64,000 nt of DNA from Gadus chalcogrammus (GCF_026213295.1 NC_079424.1:20376259-20440258); one strand, 5' to 3'; positions 43,679 through 55,556 are shown, numbered from the stretch's first letter. Numbers and translations are program-made. The notes: generated by a model not told the origin, from the letters alone.

Positions 43679-44364
43679 CCATTATTGACCATGATTCCGA
43701 ATTCCTCCAGGAGAAAGTTGATGTTGGTGTCGTACTTGGTTTCTCCTCCCTCACCGAGCATCACCAGGATGTCCCCTCCTTCGTCTAGATACTGCTTCAG
43801 CACCTCCAGCTTTAACACAATGGCGAAACACCTTCAAATCCCAAAGACTACACATCTGAATAATTAACACCCTTTTCAATACCAGGTTGCCAACACATTT
43901 TAGTTGTTTATTCTTTATAGTGTGGTAGACTCCATAGAGAAAAGCCTGAGTGTGCAGCTCCATCACAATAGCATACTATACTTAAGTTTATCGCTGAATG
44001 ATAACGGTGATAAGGAAAAGGTTAATGTGATTGTTTTTACCTCCGATGCGGTAAACTTCTCTCTTGGCCCAGCAGTTATCCACAATTTGACGCCTTTCAG
44101 CTTTTCCGAAGACAGCTCCTCTTTAATACTTTAGGAAAGAGGTTTTTTTTAATATTGAAATTAACAGCCCATTTGAGATTTGCATGAACTAAGAGTAGCA
44201 TCAAAGTTGCATGCTGTTGGCCAGTGTGTTCTCATTTAAAATTACCTCTGTATCTTCCATTGAGCCTTGAGTCGCTTCTGAAGAGACTTGTACCCGTTGC
44301 TAGCCGTAAACAACTCCTTCTTTGAAGCGTTCAACACCACCGTGTTGCGCTGTTCCTTGTCCAT
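41152..44364 (-). CDS. ift52: Intraflagellar transport protein 52 (IFT-B), terminal exon missing
   Basis: Core IFT-B subunit needed for cilium assembly. Twelve exons (minus): 44,246-44,364; 44,041-44,128; 43,680-43,809; 43,490-43,565; 43,294-43,365; 42,680-42,806; 42,481-42,561; 42,301-42,369; 42,073-42,227; 41,909-41,996; 41,391-41,499; 41,152-41,300. They give 421 codons against 437 aa in human. The GIFT domain shows LNASKKELFTASNGYKSLQK, GVKLWITAGPREKFTASE, YLDEGGDILVMLGEGGE, TFVYPYGATLSVMKPAIAVL and LAVLGSCHMFSDQYLDKEEN. The C-terminal half has QLNVKHEPLQLITPQFETPL and DLEFYVRKCGEILGVTGKL, then HILEHIFFQVVAFKKLNQ and a GT donor. The conserved last ~15 residues were not located; reading into the intron would add VSWSMYKS and a stop. 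The gene lies about 0.5 kb from the 3' end of srsf6, same strand. Confidence 0.93.
41690..41787. repeat. 98-bp near-perfect palindrome in an ift52 intron
   Basis: Left arm AGATCTGAGAGACATTAACA... and right arm ...TGTAAATGTCTCTCAGATCT are inverse copies around a central AGATCT. Differences are one A/T change, a TAATTC insertion in the left arm and one A/G change near the centre. It contains no recognisable transposon terminus. Confidence 0.9.
43026..43219. repeat. Compound microsatellite (TA)n-(CATA)n-(TGCA)n-(CATA)n
   Basis: About 50 bp of TA is followed by CATA tetramers, a CATGCATG patch near 43,109-43,132, then CATA again. It lies in the ift52 intron between the exons at 42,680-42,806 and 43,294-43,365. 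Long open frames here are artefacts of the repeat. Confidence 0.95.
43637..43674 (+). repeat. (AC)n microsatellite at an ift52 exon border
   Basis: The tract ends only a few bases from the donor of the ift52 exon starting at 43,680. On the sense strand the intron therefore begins gtactgtgtgtgtg, so tract length could influence splicing. Confidence 0.9.
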
Positions 44365-45421
44365 GTTTAGTCTGTCGGAGCAGCTAGTAGTTACGAGCCC
44401 TGCAGCAACGCTTACATTCAACCGTTAGCTCGTAGCTTCTCCGCCACAACACCTCAATCTACGTGCATACCCAATGAGCAATTACTTTCTGATTTCGCCC
44501 AAACAAAAAGGTTTGATGTTCTACGATAGCTTACTCCTCCCATCAGAAGTACATTTTTTGCTAGCTTGATCCAAGCTGGTTGCACTGATGCATTGTGGGA
44601 GGAAACGGTAACCATAGGCGCAGACCTCATAGCAACCCGCTTTTACCCGACCCGTTTCGACGTCTTCATAAAAGTGACCTCACCGATAAGAAGTCTATGC
44701 TAAAGCAGCGGTAATGGGAGAAATGATAAATGTCGAGGCAACCGGAGTGCCGCCAAAATAAACTTCTCCTGCTTTGAAAACGTGAAGACTCATCAAGCCT
44801 CAGAGTAGACAAATAAAGCCATAGCCTTTTCCTTTTGAACTTTTATTTAAACAAAAAAAAAAAAACAGCAAGGATATAGGAAATAACCTGAAATTGACTG
44901 CTGAGTGTAATTCGAGCCATTGGGAATTTGACAGTTCTCAAAATGCACTTTTAAAAACAGAAACGCCAAAACATGCAATTTTGTATGTTTCAGTTTGTTT
45001 TATACTTCACCATTTAAACATTACTCATACAAACCTATCAAAAATGCAACATCTTCCCAGTTCAATCCATTCGTTTTTAAAATATATATTTCAAAAAAAA
45101 AAAAATCTTGATTGGAACATTTCAAGTGATTCCATTTCACCAAGCTCCTGAATCACCCATTTGCAAGATTATTTTACAGATGATAGACAAGAATGACAAG
45201 AATTCCAAGAAGACCATTATTGCAAAAACAAAAAAACAAACCCCTTAAACTTAAGAAATGCGTTTCCGGAATCCATAAGCTTATCAAGACAAAGAACTGC
45301 ATTCATCCGGAGTTTAGTACAAACCCCTTGATGTAAAAAAACTCAACCAGTGTTAAACGCTGCTAACTAACACATGGATTAGAATACGTTTCGTTGTTCA
45401 ACAATGATTTACATGAAGTGG
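44365..45421. other. ift52 upstream region and srsf6 3' UTR
   Basis: The srsf6 3' UTR (minus) plausibly runs from 45,421 to a minus-strand AATAAA at plus 44,842-44,847. The ~470 bp between that and the ift52 start should hold the ift52 promoter. It contains no TATA box and no coding sequence. Confidence 0.5.
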
Positions 45422-48400
45422 CTAATCCTGTAGCGGCGATCTGGATCTAGAACGGGACTTGGATTGAGATTTAGAACGGGACTTGGATCGAGATTTAGAG
45501 CGGGAGGGCGAGTGAGATGGCGACCGCTTGGCGGGGGACTTGGAGGCGGGCCGGTCGCCGTTGGGGGTAGGGGACTTGGAGGGTGACTTGGCACAGATCT
45601 CATTTACAGGGGACGGGGAGCGGCTCGGAGACATCTTGCTCACAGACTTCTCCTTGGAGGGGCTGCGAGACGCTCGCTCGGACTTCACCTTTGACACACT
45701 CTTGGAGCGGGACTTGCGGGTTTCGGAGCGGGATCGTGATTTGCGGCTCTTGGAACGGGAGCGGGACTTGCGGGTTTCGGAGCGGGAGCGGGACTTGCGG
45801 GTCTTGGAACGGGAGCGGGACTTGCGTGAGCGGGACTTGTCAGGGGAGTTGGAGCGAGACTTCCTCCTGGACCTGGAGCGAGACTTGCGCACCGACCTGG
45901 AATGGGAGCGGCGTTTGCTGCGAGATCGGGAACTGCAACAAAAAAAAATTAGTCCATTAGTCTTTTTAAATGGGTTTTACCGATATGCATCAATTAATTT
46001 TACAGATGTAGTTCTATAGATAGTTAACAATTATTCGGCAAAGGCGAAGTGAATAATTGTTTGAGTATACACTACACTTGAAAACTGTGTGGTATCCCGG
46101 CAAAAATTCCTTTGTTTTTATTAGCTTGACAACCGTCACACTAATATCATGCGATGAAGTATCCTGAGTTTGAGAGCTCAGTCATGGGATATGGCAAACC
46201 AGGTTCACTTACGTGCATCTTATATATACCAAATGTTGGGTGAATTTACAATATTGTATTTGCCATTAAAAGGAACACAAAATTTCAAATTGTGAGAAAA
46301 TCTTCTCTATGCAAGCTACGACCACATTAGACGTACTATAATAACGACTTTGTGGAAGCCTTTTCTAGAATAATACCCCAGTCTAACTCCCTAACCCTGG
46401 CAGTGGGGCCATGGTCGCCCACCGGTTGAGCTAGACACTCTTCTAGCAGGGGGAGTTCTTACCGGGAGCGGGACCTGGAGCGGCTTCTGGAGCTCCTGCT
46501 TCGCCTGCTCCTGCTGCGGGAACGACGTCTGCTGCGAGACCTGGAGCAGCAACAAATCACACACGAGCATCAGTAACAGCAATTTACAATCTTGATTTGA
46601 ATAACGATGAAGTACACAGACATAGCCAAGCCAACCCAGTGGACTGTACCAACTGATAATTTGGAACCATCAATCGGCCATCTTGGAGGAACAACACCAA
46701 TGGTAGATCTTGGAATGGCTAATCAACTACAAAAAAAACAGTGCTGGTACAATAGGGGCCCTTTTAGTTCCCTTGGCCTCCTCTTACCTTGACCTGCTGC
46801 CGGAGTAAGAACGGCGGCGGCGAGACTTTTCCTCCACAAGGCGGATCTTCCTCCCGTTGATGTCTGTGTTGTCCAGCTTGTCAATGGCACGCTTCATGTC
46901 AGAGCGTGACCGGAACTCGATCACCCCCTCGTTGGTGCGTTCTTTGTGTGCATCGGCGTAGGTGACCTCGCCAGCCTGTCGCATGAAATCCTGCAGAAAC
47001 GATACGTCCCAATAGCCAGCACATTAGGGCCTTCATGTACATCAAATCAAGTTACAAAAAAATGGGTCTGAAAGCAGCTAGAGATTTACTGATGCTTCAA
47101 CTTTTGATATTTTATTTTTTTCTGGGATTAATTAAGTACATATTATGTTGTACCAAAATGATGCACCAAGCAGTCAGTGATACAGTGAAGGTTGGTGTGT
47201 GTAGTCCTAGGAGTAACGCCTGGGCCTATAAACAGACCAAAGTTCCTTGGGTCTCACCTTGAGGTCCTGCCAGCTACAGCGGCTGGACAGGTTCTCCACG
47301 ATGAGGCGGTACTCAGTGCGAACCGGAGGCCCGTACTTCTCCCTGCCAGTTCCCTGCCGGCTGCCCCTGCTGCTGCTGTAGCCGCTACCTTCAGAGGGCA
47401 CAGAAGCAGGGAAATTACACCTTGCAGTCGCACAATTAACAGGTGAGGATTCAAGGGGAGTAAAAGAAAATCAAATAAAGAAAGTGTGTGGTGAAAGTGT
47501 GCTTCTGAAATGTGTACCTGATCTAGTGTTTTGGGTGTGTGATTTAAATGTGATCGTATAAGGAAACATCTGTACACAATATGGAGGAGTTAATTTACCA
47601 ACTTAGGGGTTGGGACATTTTATTGAAGTTCTAGAGTATAAAAAAAAAAAGAACTACACTTTCAGTTCAATTACAGTATTCTAAATTTCTGTATTGCTAT
47701 GCAGTCAGTTTAAAATACTTATAACTGTTGACATCAAAGGTGGGAGCATGTACTGGGGCATAAATCACCTGTATAAACAATTGTACCTGGGAAAACCATA
47801 AATTACCTCAATATAATATTATAATACAAGTTTGACAAGGACCATGAGTCCACATTTGTAGTATACTTCAAAGTAACAAGTCACTAATCTTTACAGTATC
47901 TAGTCTTAGAATATTACATTGCAAAAGATACCTTAACAGGTATATTTTGCAAATACCTTTTAATTAGTAAAAATTAAACAATCAAATCAAACTGGGTGCT
48001 CCACACCTCTCACCAACTAGGTGAATTGATACTTTCTTATCTTTTTAAGAGCCAGCTAATGCACAATTAATGCACAGCAAATGACTCTTAAAATACAAAC
48101 ATGTGTGGGCTTTAACCTCTACGACATGTCTTGCAACAGTAAAACCAACAGGATTCCTCACCATCAACCTGGTCTATTGGGGAAAAGGATGCCGTCATCA
48201 TGGCTTCCCCTTAGGTCAGCCAATGGTCAAAGGGCAAAGGTCACACACACATTGTAAGGTGAAAGCCAAGGCCAAACGGGTCAGGCAGTCATCTTAGCCC
48301 CCAGTCACCTTTAGCCTCAATGGACTCGGAGCAGCCCGCAGTGGACTCTTTCAAATTGAAACATCAAGCACTTTATGTTAATGTTGATATAGCTGAATAC

Positions 48401-50329
48401 AAGTACAATAACGTTCAAATGTCTCAATCCTTTGGTTTTAATACATTATAAACTCTAGTCTAAAAGTTCTGTAACACCACATTTGAACTCAGGGTGGCCG
48501 CAAACACTTGAAACAAACATGAAATTAGAACATACTGTACTAACCAATGTTGTTTCTTCACCAGGGTTACCGGTGGTGATCCCACCCACCATTAATAACT
48601 ATGCAGTAGGGGTGTGCCGATAGTCATTTTGATTGCCATTGATAACGATAATTCCCCGTGGCATCAGGAGTAACAGTCTTTAGAAGGGTTTAATCGCAAA
48701 CGTATTTATCAGCTGTTGAAATGTTTAAACAAAGCCGAAATATTGCAAAAAGATCTACCTACTAATAACCTGTTGGTAATTTAATAAACAGGAATACAAC
48801 AGTTAGGGATGTTTTTTCCGTTTAATGGTGATCCATCCCCCTGATACTATGACCGTAGAATGGAACCATAGCGTCCAGGAAGCAATCCTATAAGATATTG
48901 TACAGTTGCTCTTTGTTTCATTAAATAACTTATTTCAAATAAAAAAAACGATTAGTTGATCCGTCTCCGCCGATTCCGATTCAGGAAGTATTTTTGTAAT
49001 GTGTTAACTAAAATCACATCTAGATATTTTCAAATTTCAAATGCCCTATGGAGATAAATCTACTAGTAGGCTTTTTCCCTAACCATGTAGAAAGTAAACA
49101 CGCCTAAAGTACTACCAAGCACTCATCACCACCTGCTTTGGAACAGTGAGTGGAGCATGTGAACAGGGCACCTATTTTAGGGAAAGGGGAAAGGTTTGAC
49201 ACAAAACTCCTATGGGTTAACGGCTGTTGGGATGGTTATAAGATCCTTTTTATGAGACAAGTCGATCACTGAAGATTTTAAAAATAGTACAAATCGGCAC
49301 AGCCCTACCGCACAGATGATCAGCCCTTTTCCTAGGTAGCGCTCAATGTCTCCTAGCCTTGTTTTATACAGTTTTGGGGTATGACAAATCTACATCGATT
49401 AACGTAATGCTAAAACCTGTTGCGACTGCATTCTGCAACAATACTTCAAATACCAAGTCCATTATGATGACACGGTTAAGAAGTGTCTCCCTTTCAGAAC
49501 AAAAAACATGTTTGTACCCATTCTCTAGATATGGACACATACACTACCCTCGACTTTTGCCAGAATAACTGCAGGCCACTACGTGAGCAGATTGCATATC
49601 ATGGATAATGTACATAACCAAAGCCATGGGTTCTTTTGAAAGGAAAGGTGTCTAGAATTTACATTTTCTGTAGATTCCTAACATGCATAGTATAGCTGTA
49701 AAGTAGCATTGTCCTCCGTAAAAGGTTAAACAATATTTCAGTGACCTGTACGGGAGGCTTGCCCCTCTTCAAACATTTAGTTCGACAAATAAATAGAAAA
49801 AGCCACATCTCTAAGTCAACTTTAAATTAGTGTTTTTAAAGTCCAACATACTTTAAAATTGACACGTTTACGTTTTAAGATATTTAGTTTACAAACGAGT
49901 TCGCTGAATATATTACGCCAACATATTGGGCTGGAATTATACTGGCAATATGAAGTCCTTTATAAATCTGTTTATGGCGGGCTAAAAGTTGTTAACACGT
50001 GTACAATAATTTAATTAAGGTAAATAAACACGGTTCTATCATAAATGTCAAAACAAGCGTGGCGTTGGATGCATCATTGGACTCACTACTTCTTCCACCA
50101 CCATCGCGGCCCCCGCCGCCTCCGCCGCCGCCGCCTCCTCCGCCGCCGCCATAACCGTAGCCGTCTCTCCTCGGCCCCCGGGCGTGCTCGATGATCACCC
50201 GCTCCCCGCACAGCTCCTTGCCGTTCAGCTCGTAAACGGCGTCATCTGCATCCCGGTTGTCCTCGAACTCCACAAAACCGTACCTGCAGGGACACATGAG
50301 GATTGTGTTCATGGGTACTGGCTGACATC

Positions 50330-50362
<33 letters not shown>

Positions 50363-50858
50363 TCCATAACCCATTTCAACTTAAACGTGTACGATAGTTA
50401 CGTTTGTGGGACAGGCCTATTCAACTCAATCTGATATTCCACAAAAGGCGTCACGTTATTGCATGGCCACTGACTTTTTGTTTGAGGAAACGACTGATTA
50501 TTCAACCGACGCACCTGGACGTGCTGGTTGAGTAACGTTAAGCCATTGACCGTACGAGAACATTTACAAATCAAACTGGACCCTGAACTGTAAGGTTAAC
50601 CAAAGTATTTGGCTAGATGCTTCTTTAGCTGTCGGAGTAAACAAGTATTGTATCCATACAATCAACAAGTTCAAGCACACTTGTACGATTGAATGCGAAT
50701 GCGTTTGCTGAAAGTCGTAATGTTAGCATGGCCTATAAATGGAAAGCTTACCCGTTCTTTAGGTCGACTTCCAGTAATTTACCATATCCGCTGAAAAACC
50801 TCTGGAGGTCTTTCTCTCGGACATGGTAGCTGAGCTTGCCGACATACACACGCGGCAT
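45422..50858 (-). CDS. srsf6: Serine/arginine-rich splicing factor 6
   Basis: Nuclear SR protein that binds exonic enhancers and recruits spliceosome components. Six exons (minus): 50,752-50,858; 50,087-50,283; 47,258-47,388; 46,788-46,990; 46,463-46,540; 45,422-45,932. They sum to 409 codons including stop; human SRSF6 is 344 aa, the excess being in the tail. RRM1 has [20 protein letters not shown] (RNP2) and [20 protein letters not shown] (RNP1). A poly-glycine hinge follows (GYGYGGGG...). The second, atypical RRM carries the diagnostic [15 protein letters not shown] and [18 protein letters not shown]. The last two exons form the RS domain, with repeated [16 protein letters not shown] units, then [18 protein letters not shown] and [11 protein letters not shown]. 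The 2.7-kb intron 2 is where SR genes usually keep a conserved poison exon. Confidence 0.95.
48607..49307. mobile_element. Non-autonomous hAT-type element in srsf6 intron 2
   Basis: The left end TAGGGGTGTGCCGATAGT and right end AAATCGGCACAGCCCTA are inverted repeats with one mismatch over about 15 bp. Flanks CTATGCAG and CCGCACAG differ only by transitions, which could be a decayed 8-bp duplication. No transposase frame is present. Confidence 0.62.
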
Positions 50859-51400
50859 GTCTGAAGAATATGAAATTTCACCTAGTCTTTTCCCGCAGTA
50901 TTAGTTAATCACGAATTGTGCTACCAAAAAAAGATCCTAGCCTCGTGCGAGCGGGAACCGAGAAGCATACCGCAAATGGCTGTTCCTTCGTTGCTCCTTT
51001 CTTCAGCTACCTCTTGTGTTTATATGGTCGGTTGTTGCCTATGTTATTGGTGCGTTACTGCCACCAACTGGACTGGAGTATAGATGACCAACAATTATCT
51101 TCTTTGCTATGTCTTTGCTTGCAGAATGGATATCCCCTCATGAGCGGAATAAACAATGTGTTCTGTAGAAATGTGGTTGAGAAAATGTTGATGAAACAAT
51201 ACAAAATGGAAAAATAAATAATTATTTAAATGTAAAATATTGAGGCAAACCCACTGCCTAAATCATTAATCGTTGGGAATAAAGATAATACACATACATC
51301 TTTTCTGAGTTTATTTTATTCACTATTTATTTTTGCTTGAACTTAATTAAATAATTTAGGGCAGTGCAATTTACTGATTAAAATAATCACTCAAAATTCG
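50859..51400. other. srsf6 upstream region
   Basis: It contains the srsf6 5' UTR and promoter side. The sequence is moderately AT-rich beyond 51,180 and runs into the gap. No TATA box or second gene is recognisable. Confidence 0.4.
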
Positions 51401-51500
51401 NNNNNNNNNNNNNNNNNNNNNNNNNNNNNNNNNNNNNNNNNNNNNNNNNNNNNNNNNNNNNNNNNNNNNNNNNNNNNNNNNNNNNNNNNNNNNNNNNNNN
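51401..51500. other. Assembly gap (100 N)
   Basis: Exactly 100 N. The sequence from 51,501 onward may not be physically adjacent to srsf6. Confidence 0.99.
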
Positions 51501-53129
51501 AGATCCTGACCCCCTGCCGAGAGCCGGGCTGCATGGCAGCAGCTGATTCGGGTCCTGCTGTGCCTCTCATCTCATACTCTCAGCTCGTAAAGGAACTTTT
51601 CACAGACCTAGCATCAACAGACTTCTTCTGACCGTCTCTAGGTTGTCTCTGCCAGGAGTCGGACTATAGTCTATGGTCCTGGCGCCTCCCCCATCCGTCG
51701 CCAATTCTGACATCTAATGGGAAACTCCTGTTAGTCTTAAACTTAATGAAGTTGTTTGGCGGCCAATTGTGGTATACAGACACAATAACACTGACAAGAT
51801 TTTTAGAAGCGGGGTAGGCTACGACAATAATATATATATATATACCCTTTTAACAAGCTGTGTTAAGTAATTAAGAAAAGCCTTTGTATGCAGTGGCTTA
51901 TATCCATTGTGGTTGCTTTCTCAAACCCCCAAAGGGCTCACATTTGTGTTGGTGCATGAAGAGTCTGCACACTGTGAACAACCAGCTGCTGTTTTCCCTA
52001 GGAGGTCCTCAAGATTTGTTTATTTTTTCAAATGTCAAACCTTCATATGTGCTGCGATAGTTCCCATTGGCTCCTGTCACCAATGGCCACGACAACATTT
52101 TAATGTGATTTTCTCGCCCTGATATTTGTTTGTTTTTCCATTTATGGTTGATGTTTAAGTTGCAGAGTGCATGGCCTGGTCACAAAGAGACGGCTGATGT
52201 TATGGCACCAGATTTTTATGGGAGCGTACCTATGTTCCCCGGGTCCTACGTTCCACGCTTTGTATGTCACCAGGGATCATAGGACCCTGTGAGCAAAACT
52301 TTTTTCGCAGGTAGGGGCAAGTAACGCCTTTTTCACCTCTGATTCGCCTGTGAATGGTTAGAATGTCTCTCCTCCGATATGGTTAGGGTAAGGTTTAGGG
52401 TTAACCCTCACCCTAACCCTGACCCTAACCCTTTGCACCTGGGGAACATAGGGTTGTCCCGGTCTTTACCACCAGTGAAATGCACGAATTTCCTTAGTTC
52501 TGCTTTGCTTCGAGGAAAAAGATTCTGAACCCAACTTAAAGTCTAATTCGTCACAGATCGGCTTTGTCTCCGTTTATGTTCAGTGGGCTCTAGCTGGAGG
52601 CAGTAAACATGGTTTTTGAATGGGTTTATTGTGAAACAATAGTTTGGGGGATTTGACAGCTGTGTGTGTTTGTGTTTTCATGCAAAGTTCAACTGATATA
52701 AAACAAATCAAAAAATGTAAGAAGCGAGTCCCTCATTGTTTTTGCATTATCGATTCAACAAGGCAGAGGAAGGAGGAAAGTTCTAATGGTCGTCAGCACT
52801 AAAAGGCTGCCTAACGCACCCATAGGGAAACATAAGGCACAGAGGACATTTTGAGACACCTGGGCCCTGATCAACTCAATATATTAAACCAAAACCAATT
52901 GGACTACAGAGCCCACATCTTGGCGGTTCACTCGTTAACATTTATATTGCATCACCACAATGGACTAAAGACTTGAAGTGTATCCAAGCTTCTCCTTTAT
53001 TTTTCTAGACCCGCAGTGGATGTTGAAATGGGGCTAATCAAATGAGCATCCTGTTGGGCCACATTACGTGAGGCTGTCCGGGGAGTGAGCATGTTGGAGT
53101 CAGCCACCATCTAATCACTCCCCGATGAT
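51501..53129. other. Non-coding sequence after the gap
   Basis: No supported exon. It includes a short (TA)n at about 51,830-51,844 and the inverted-repeat block at 52,229-52,452. Open frames are short and lack recognisable motifs. Confidence 0.4.
52229..52452. repeat. Inverted-repeat block with telomere-like core
   Basis: CCTATGTTCCCC (52,229-52,240) is repeated inversely as GGGGAACATAGG (52,441-52,452). Between them, at 52,381-52,432, GGTTAGGG / GGTTTAGGG is followed head to head by CCCTAACCCTGACCCTAACC. This is probably a degenerate foldback or MITE-like element with short TTAGGG-like repeats, not a true telomere. Confidence 0.55.
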
Positions 53130-53950
53130 AGAGAGAGAGAGAGAGAGAGAGAGATTATGACCAAAAAGAGGGAGAGAGAGTGTATGACCGAGAGAGGGGG
53201 AGCGAGAGAGGAGGAGGGGGGGACATAGCTGAAACCAAAGAGAGGGGAAGGCTCTGACATCAACCAGGCAAAACAGCTGCCCCTCTTCTCTTCCATGGAG
53301 AGTGATAGCCGGAGAGGTAAAGGGGAGAGAGCTGGATGAAGTGTAGGAATGAGGAAGAAGAGTGGAAGGTCTGTTAACATTCTGGAGGAGGAAGAGAGAT
53401 CCTAGGGCTCTGGAGACCTGAGAACAAGGGATTTGCAATTGGAAGAAGGAAAGGAATGAGAGAGAGAGCGCGGGAGGGAGGGAGGGAGGGAGGGAAAACT
53501 GAAGCGAGAGTTTGTGGCTGTATACATTCACACTCTGCAGCCTGGATCGCCAGTGAGCAAAGCCAAAGGAAAGTTGTGTACAGAAAGAGTTGTAGGTCTG
53601 TGTGAGGCGTGAGAGAGAGAGAGAGAGAGGCTGTAAGGGGAGACGTGAACGGGGGGCAGAAGGAGAGTCTTGTGCGGGACCTTTTTAAAAGTCAGCACGC
53701 CAGGCTGTTTAGGAGTGAAGGGCAGAGGGGTGTGAGCGGAGTCTCTGGGGAACAGGAGGTGGAGGGGTGGGGGGAGAGGGGGGCAAGGCGGCATGTGGCT
53801 CACTCCAGGAGGACTCTGGCTGTCAGAGGAACACTAGCAGGTCGGTTCTTACTATGAGGGACTGAGCCAGGGAGAGAGAGAGAGAGAGAGGGTCAGTGAG
53901 GGCAGAGCAGCAGAGGCCAGAGTTTCTTGAGGACAAACTCCAAGACACTT
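53130..53950 (+). repeat. GA-rich region with (GA)n and (GGGA)n tracts
   Basis: (GA)n runs occur at about 53,131-53,154, 53,606-53,628 and 53,872-53,890, and (GAGG)n near 53,472-53,495, in strongly purine-biased sequence. It immediately precedes the candidate exon at 54,006, so it may be promoter or 5' UTR. Confidence 0.7.
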
Positions 53951-54005
53951 GGTGGAAGTGTTAGGGGGGGTAGAAGCAAGGGCAAGTGCCCGGGCGGCTG
54001 GAACT

Positions 54006-54119
54006 ATGGGGTGCATTCACAGTGCGGTGATCCGGAAGGGAGCGAAACAGGGAACTTCTATGGACCGCAACCCGCACACGGACCCCTCTGTATCTCCCGG
54101 CATACTGCAGCTGGCTGGG
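54006..54119 (+). CDS. Candidate first coding exon of an unidentified gene
   Basis: The ATG in a good context (A at -3, G at +4) opens MGCIHSAVIRKGAKQGTSMD, then RNPHTDPSVSPGILQLAG, and ends GCTGGG|gtaggt in phase 0. An MGC start with basic residues nearby is the classic N-myristoylation/palmitoylation signal of membrane-tethered proteins. The exon reads 38 codons without a stop and is preceded by GA-rich sequence as in many 5' UTRs. No second exon could be joined confidently. I do not recognise the protein. Confidence 0.4.
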
Positions 54120-54940
54120 GTAGGTAGTCGAGAGAGACCTTTTCGTTTCACAGCTGTTGGCGTTTGGAGAATCTGCATGGGTTGGCTAGTAAAGTGAAGT
54201 TCATCTGTAACATTAGCAGGTGGTGAAAGTATGTTGTAAAAGAGGCCATCTGTTGAGGTGTAAGATAGGTCACTGCTGTATGCGGGGTTAGGGTTAGGCG
54301 TGTGTGAGCGCAGGGCTACCTGGGACTGATGCGGTGAAGACAATGCACTGATAGGATGACCAACAGAAAGGCTGGAGGTTAGTGCTAGTTAGAGGAAGGG
54401 TAAATGATGGATGCGAACCAAAGGAATCCCAAGCATTGACACACATGTTGTGGGGACTAAGAATGGACTGGTGCCCGTTTGTTCTCCATTTCCAATACCT
54501 CTTTTCCTCCCTGCACACCGGGCACGTGTTTACGGCCCTGTGTGTACGGGGTCCTCCTGGGCCAGACCCTGAGGTGATTATGATAGTCCATAGGTCAGAT
54601 GACCTCTACTATATATGAGTATATAAATACTATAGGACCAATTGATGTGCTCACAACCTTTTGACCCAAGCACCCTCGGCAGTAGGAAGCATCCTAGTGA
54701 AGCGGTTGCATTCACATTATATCATCTCACATGACTAGGACACAATCAGCTCTCTAATACGATGACGGCGTTGACAACACTTGCGTATGGCGATGGAGAT
54801 AAGGAGAGAAAGACTTACCCACTGACTATCAAAGCCTTGCTCAATGATTATTTGATGTTATTGTTTTCTTGTTGCTTTTACCTTGCTTGCTCATCTCAGT
54901 TCAAATTCAGTGTTATTATTATTATGATTATTATTATCAG

Positions 54941-54977
54941 CCTCATTTCCTGGGGATCAAGTCCCCAGGAAATGAGG
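54941..54977. repeat. Perfect 16-bp hairpin, 5-base loop
   Basis: CCTCATTTCCTGGGGA, loop TCAAG, TCCCCAGGAAATGAGG. The arms are exactly complementary. No T-run follows, and the flanks are (ATT)-rich on the left. Confidence 0.97.
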
Positions 54978-55496
54978 GAGAGAGGGGCTTCAGGGGTGAA
55001 GAGGAAGTGGTATCAGTTACTGTCCGGTTGCAGCTCTTGTCGTCTGTCTGTCTGTCCGTCTGTGGCTCTATATAGCAACAGTGGCCTGTGCGGCTTCAAA
55101 AGCCGGCCAGATGTCTATGCATGCCAAGAGATTGATAGGCTTCTGCGCTTCAGAGACCCTATAATGGTGCCTTTTAAGCACCAAGGCTCCATGCAGCGGT
55201 ATTGGGCACGCGGGCTCATGTGTCATGCACGAGGAGTAAATCAAGCGGCCGCATATAGGAGGGAAAAATGTGAAGAGAATTTAAGACGTGTCGCCGGACT
55301 TCCCATGAGGAGTCCCACTTCCTGCTGCGTTGTGTTCTCTCTTCTGCGCTTGGGGAGCTGGAAGCATCAGCTTCCTCAGGTCCTCATGATCTCAACACAC
55401 GTGGGGGGAGAGTGTGTGAAGTTCTGGCAAAAACATCACTCTTATAACACACGAGCTGTGTTAGGAGAGCAATGAGAGTCCTTTATGCCGGAAATG

Positions 55497-55498
55497 TA

Positions 55499-55556
<58 letters not shown>

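Noticed and set aside
52381..52432. True telomere or chromosome end
   Set aside because: Only a few degenerate TTAGGG-like units in opposite orientations, flanked by ordinary sequence.
54762..55475. 237-codon open frame
   Set aside because: No domain, signal or conserved motif. It runs through the perfect hairpin at 54,941 and simple repeats, and its composition is unlike the neighbouring real exons.
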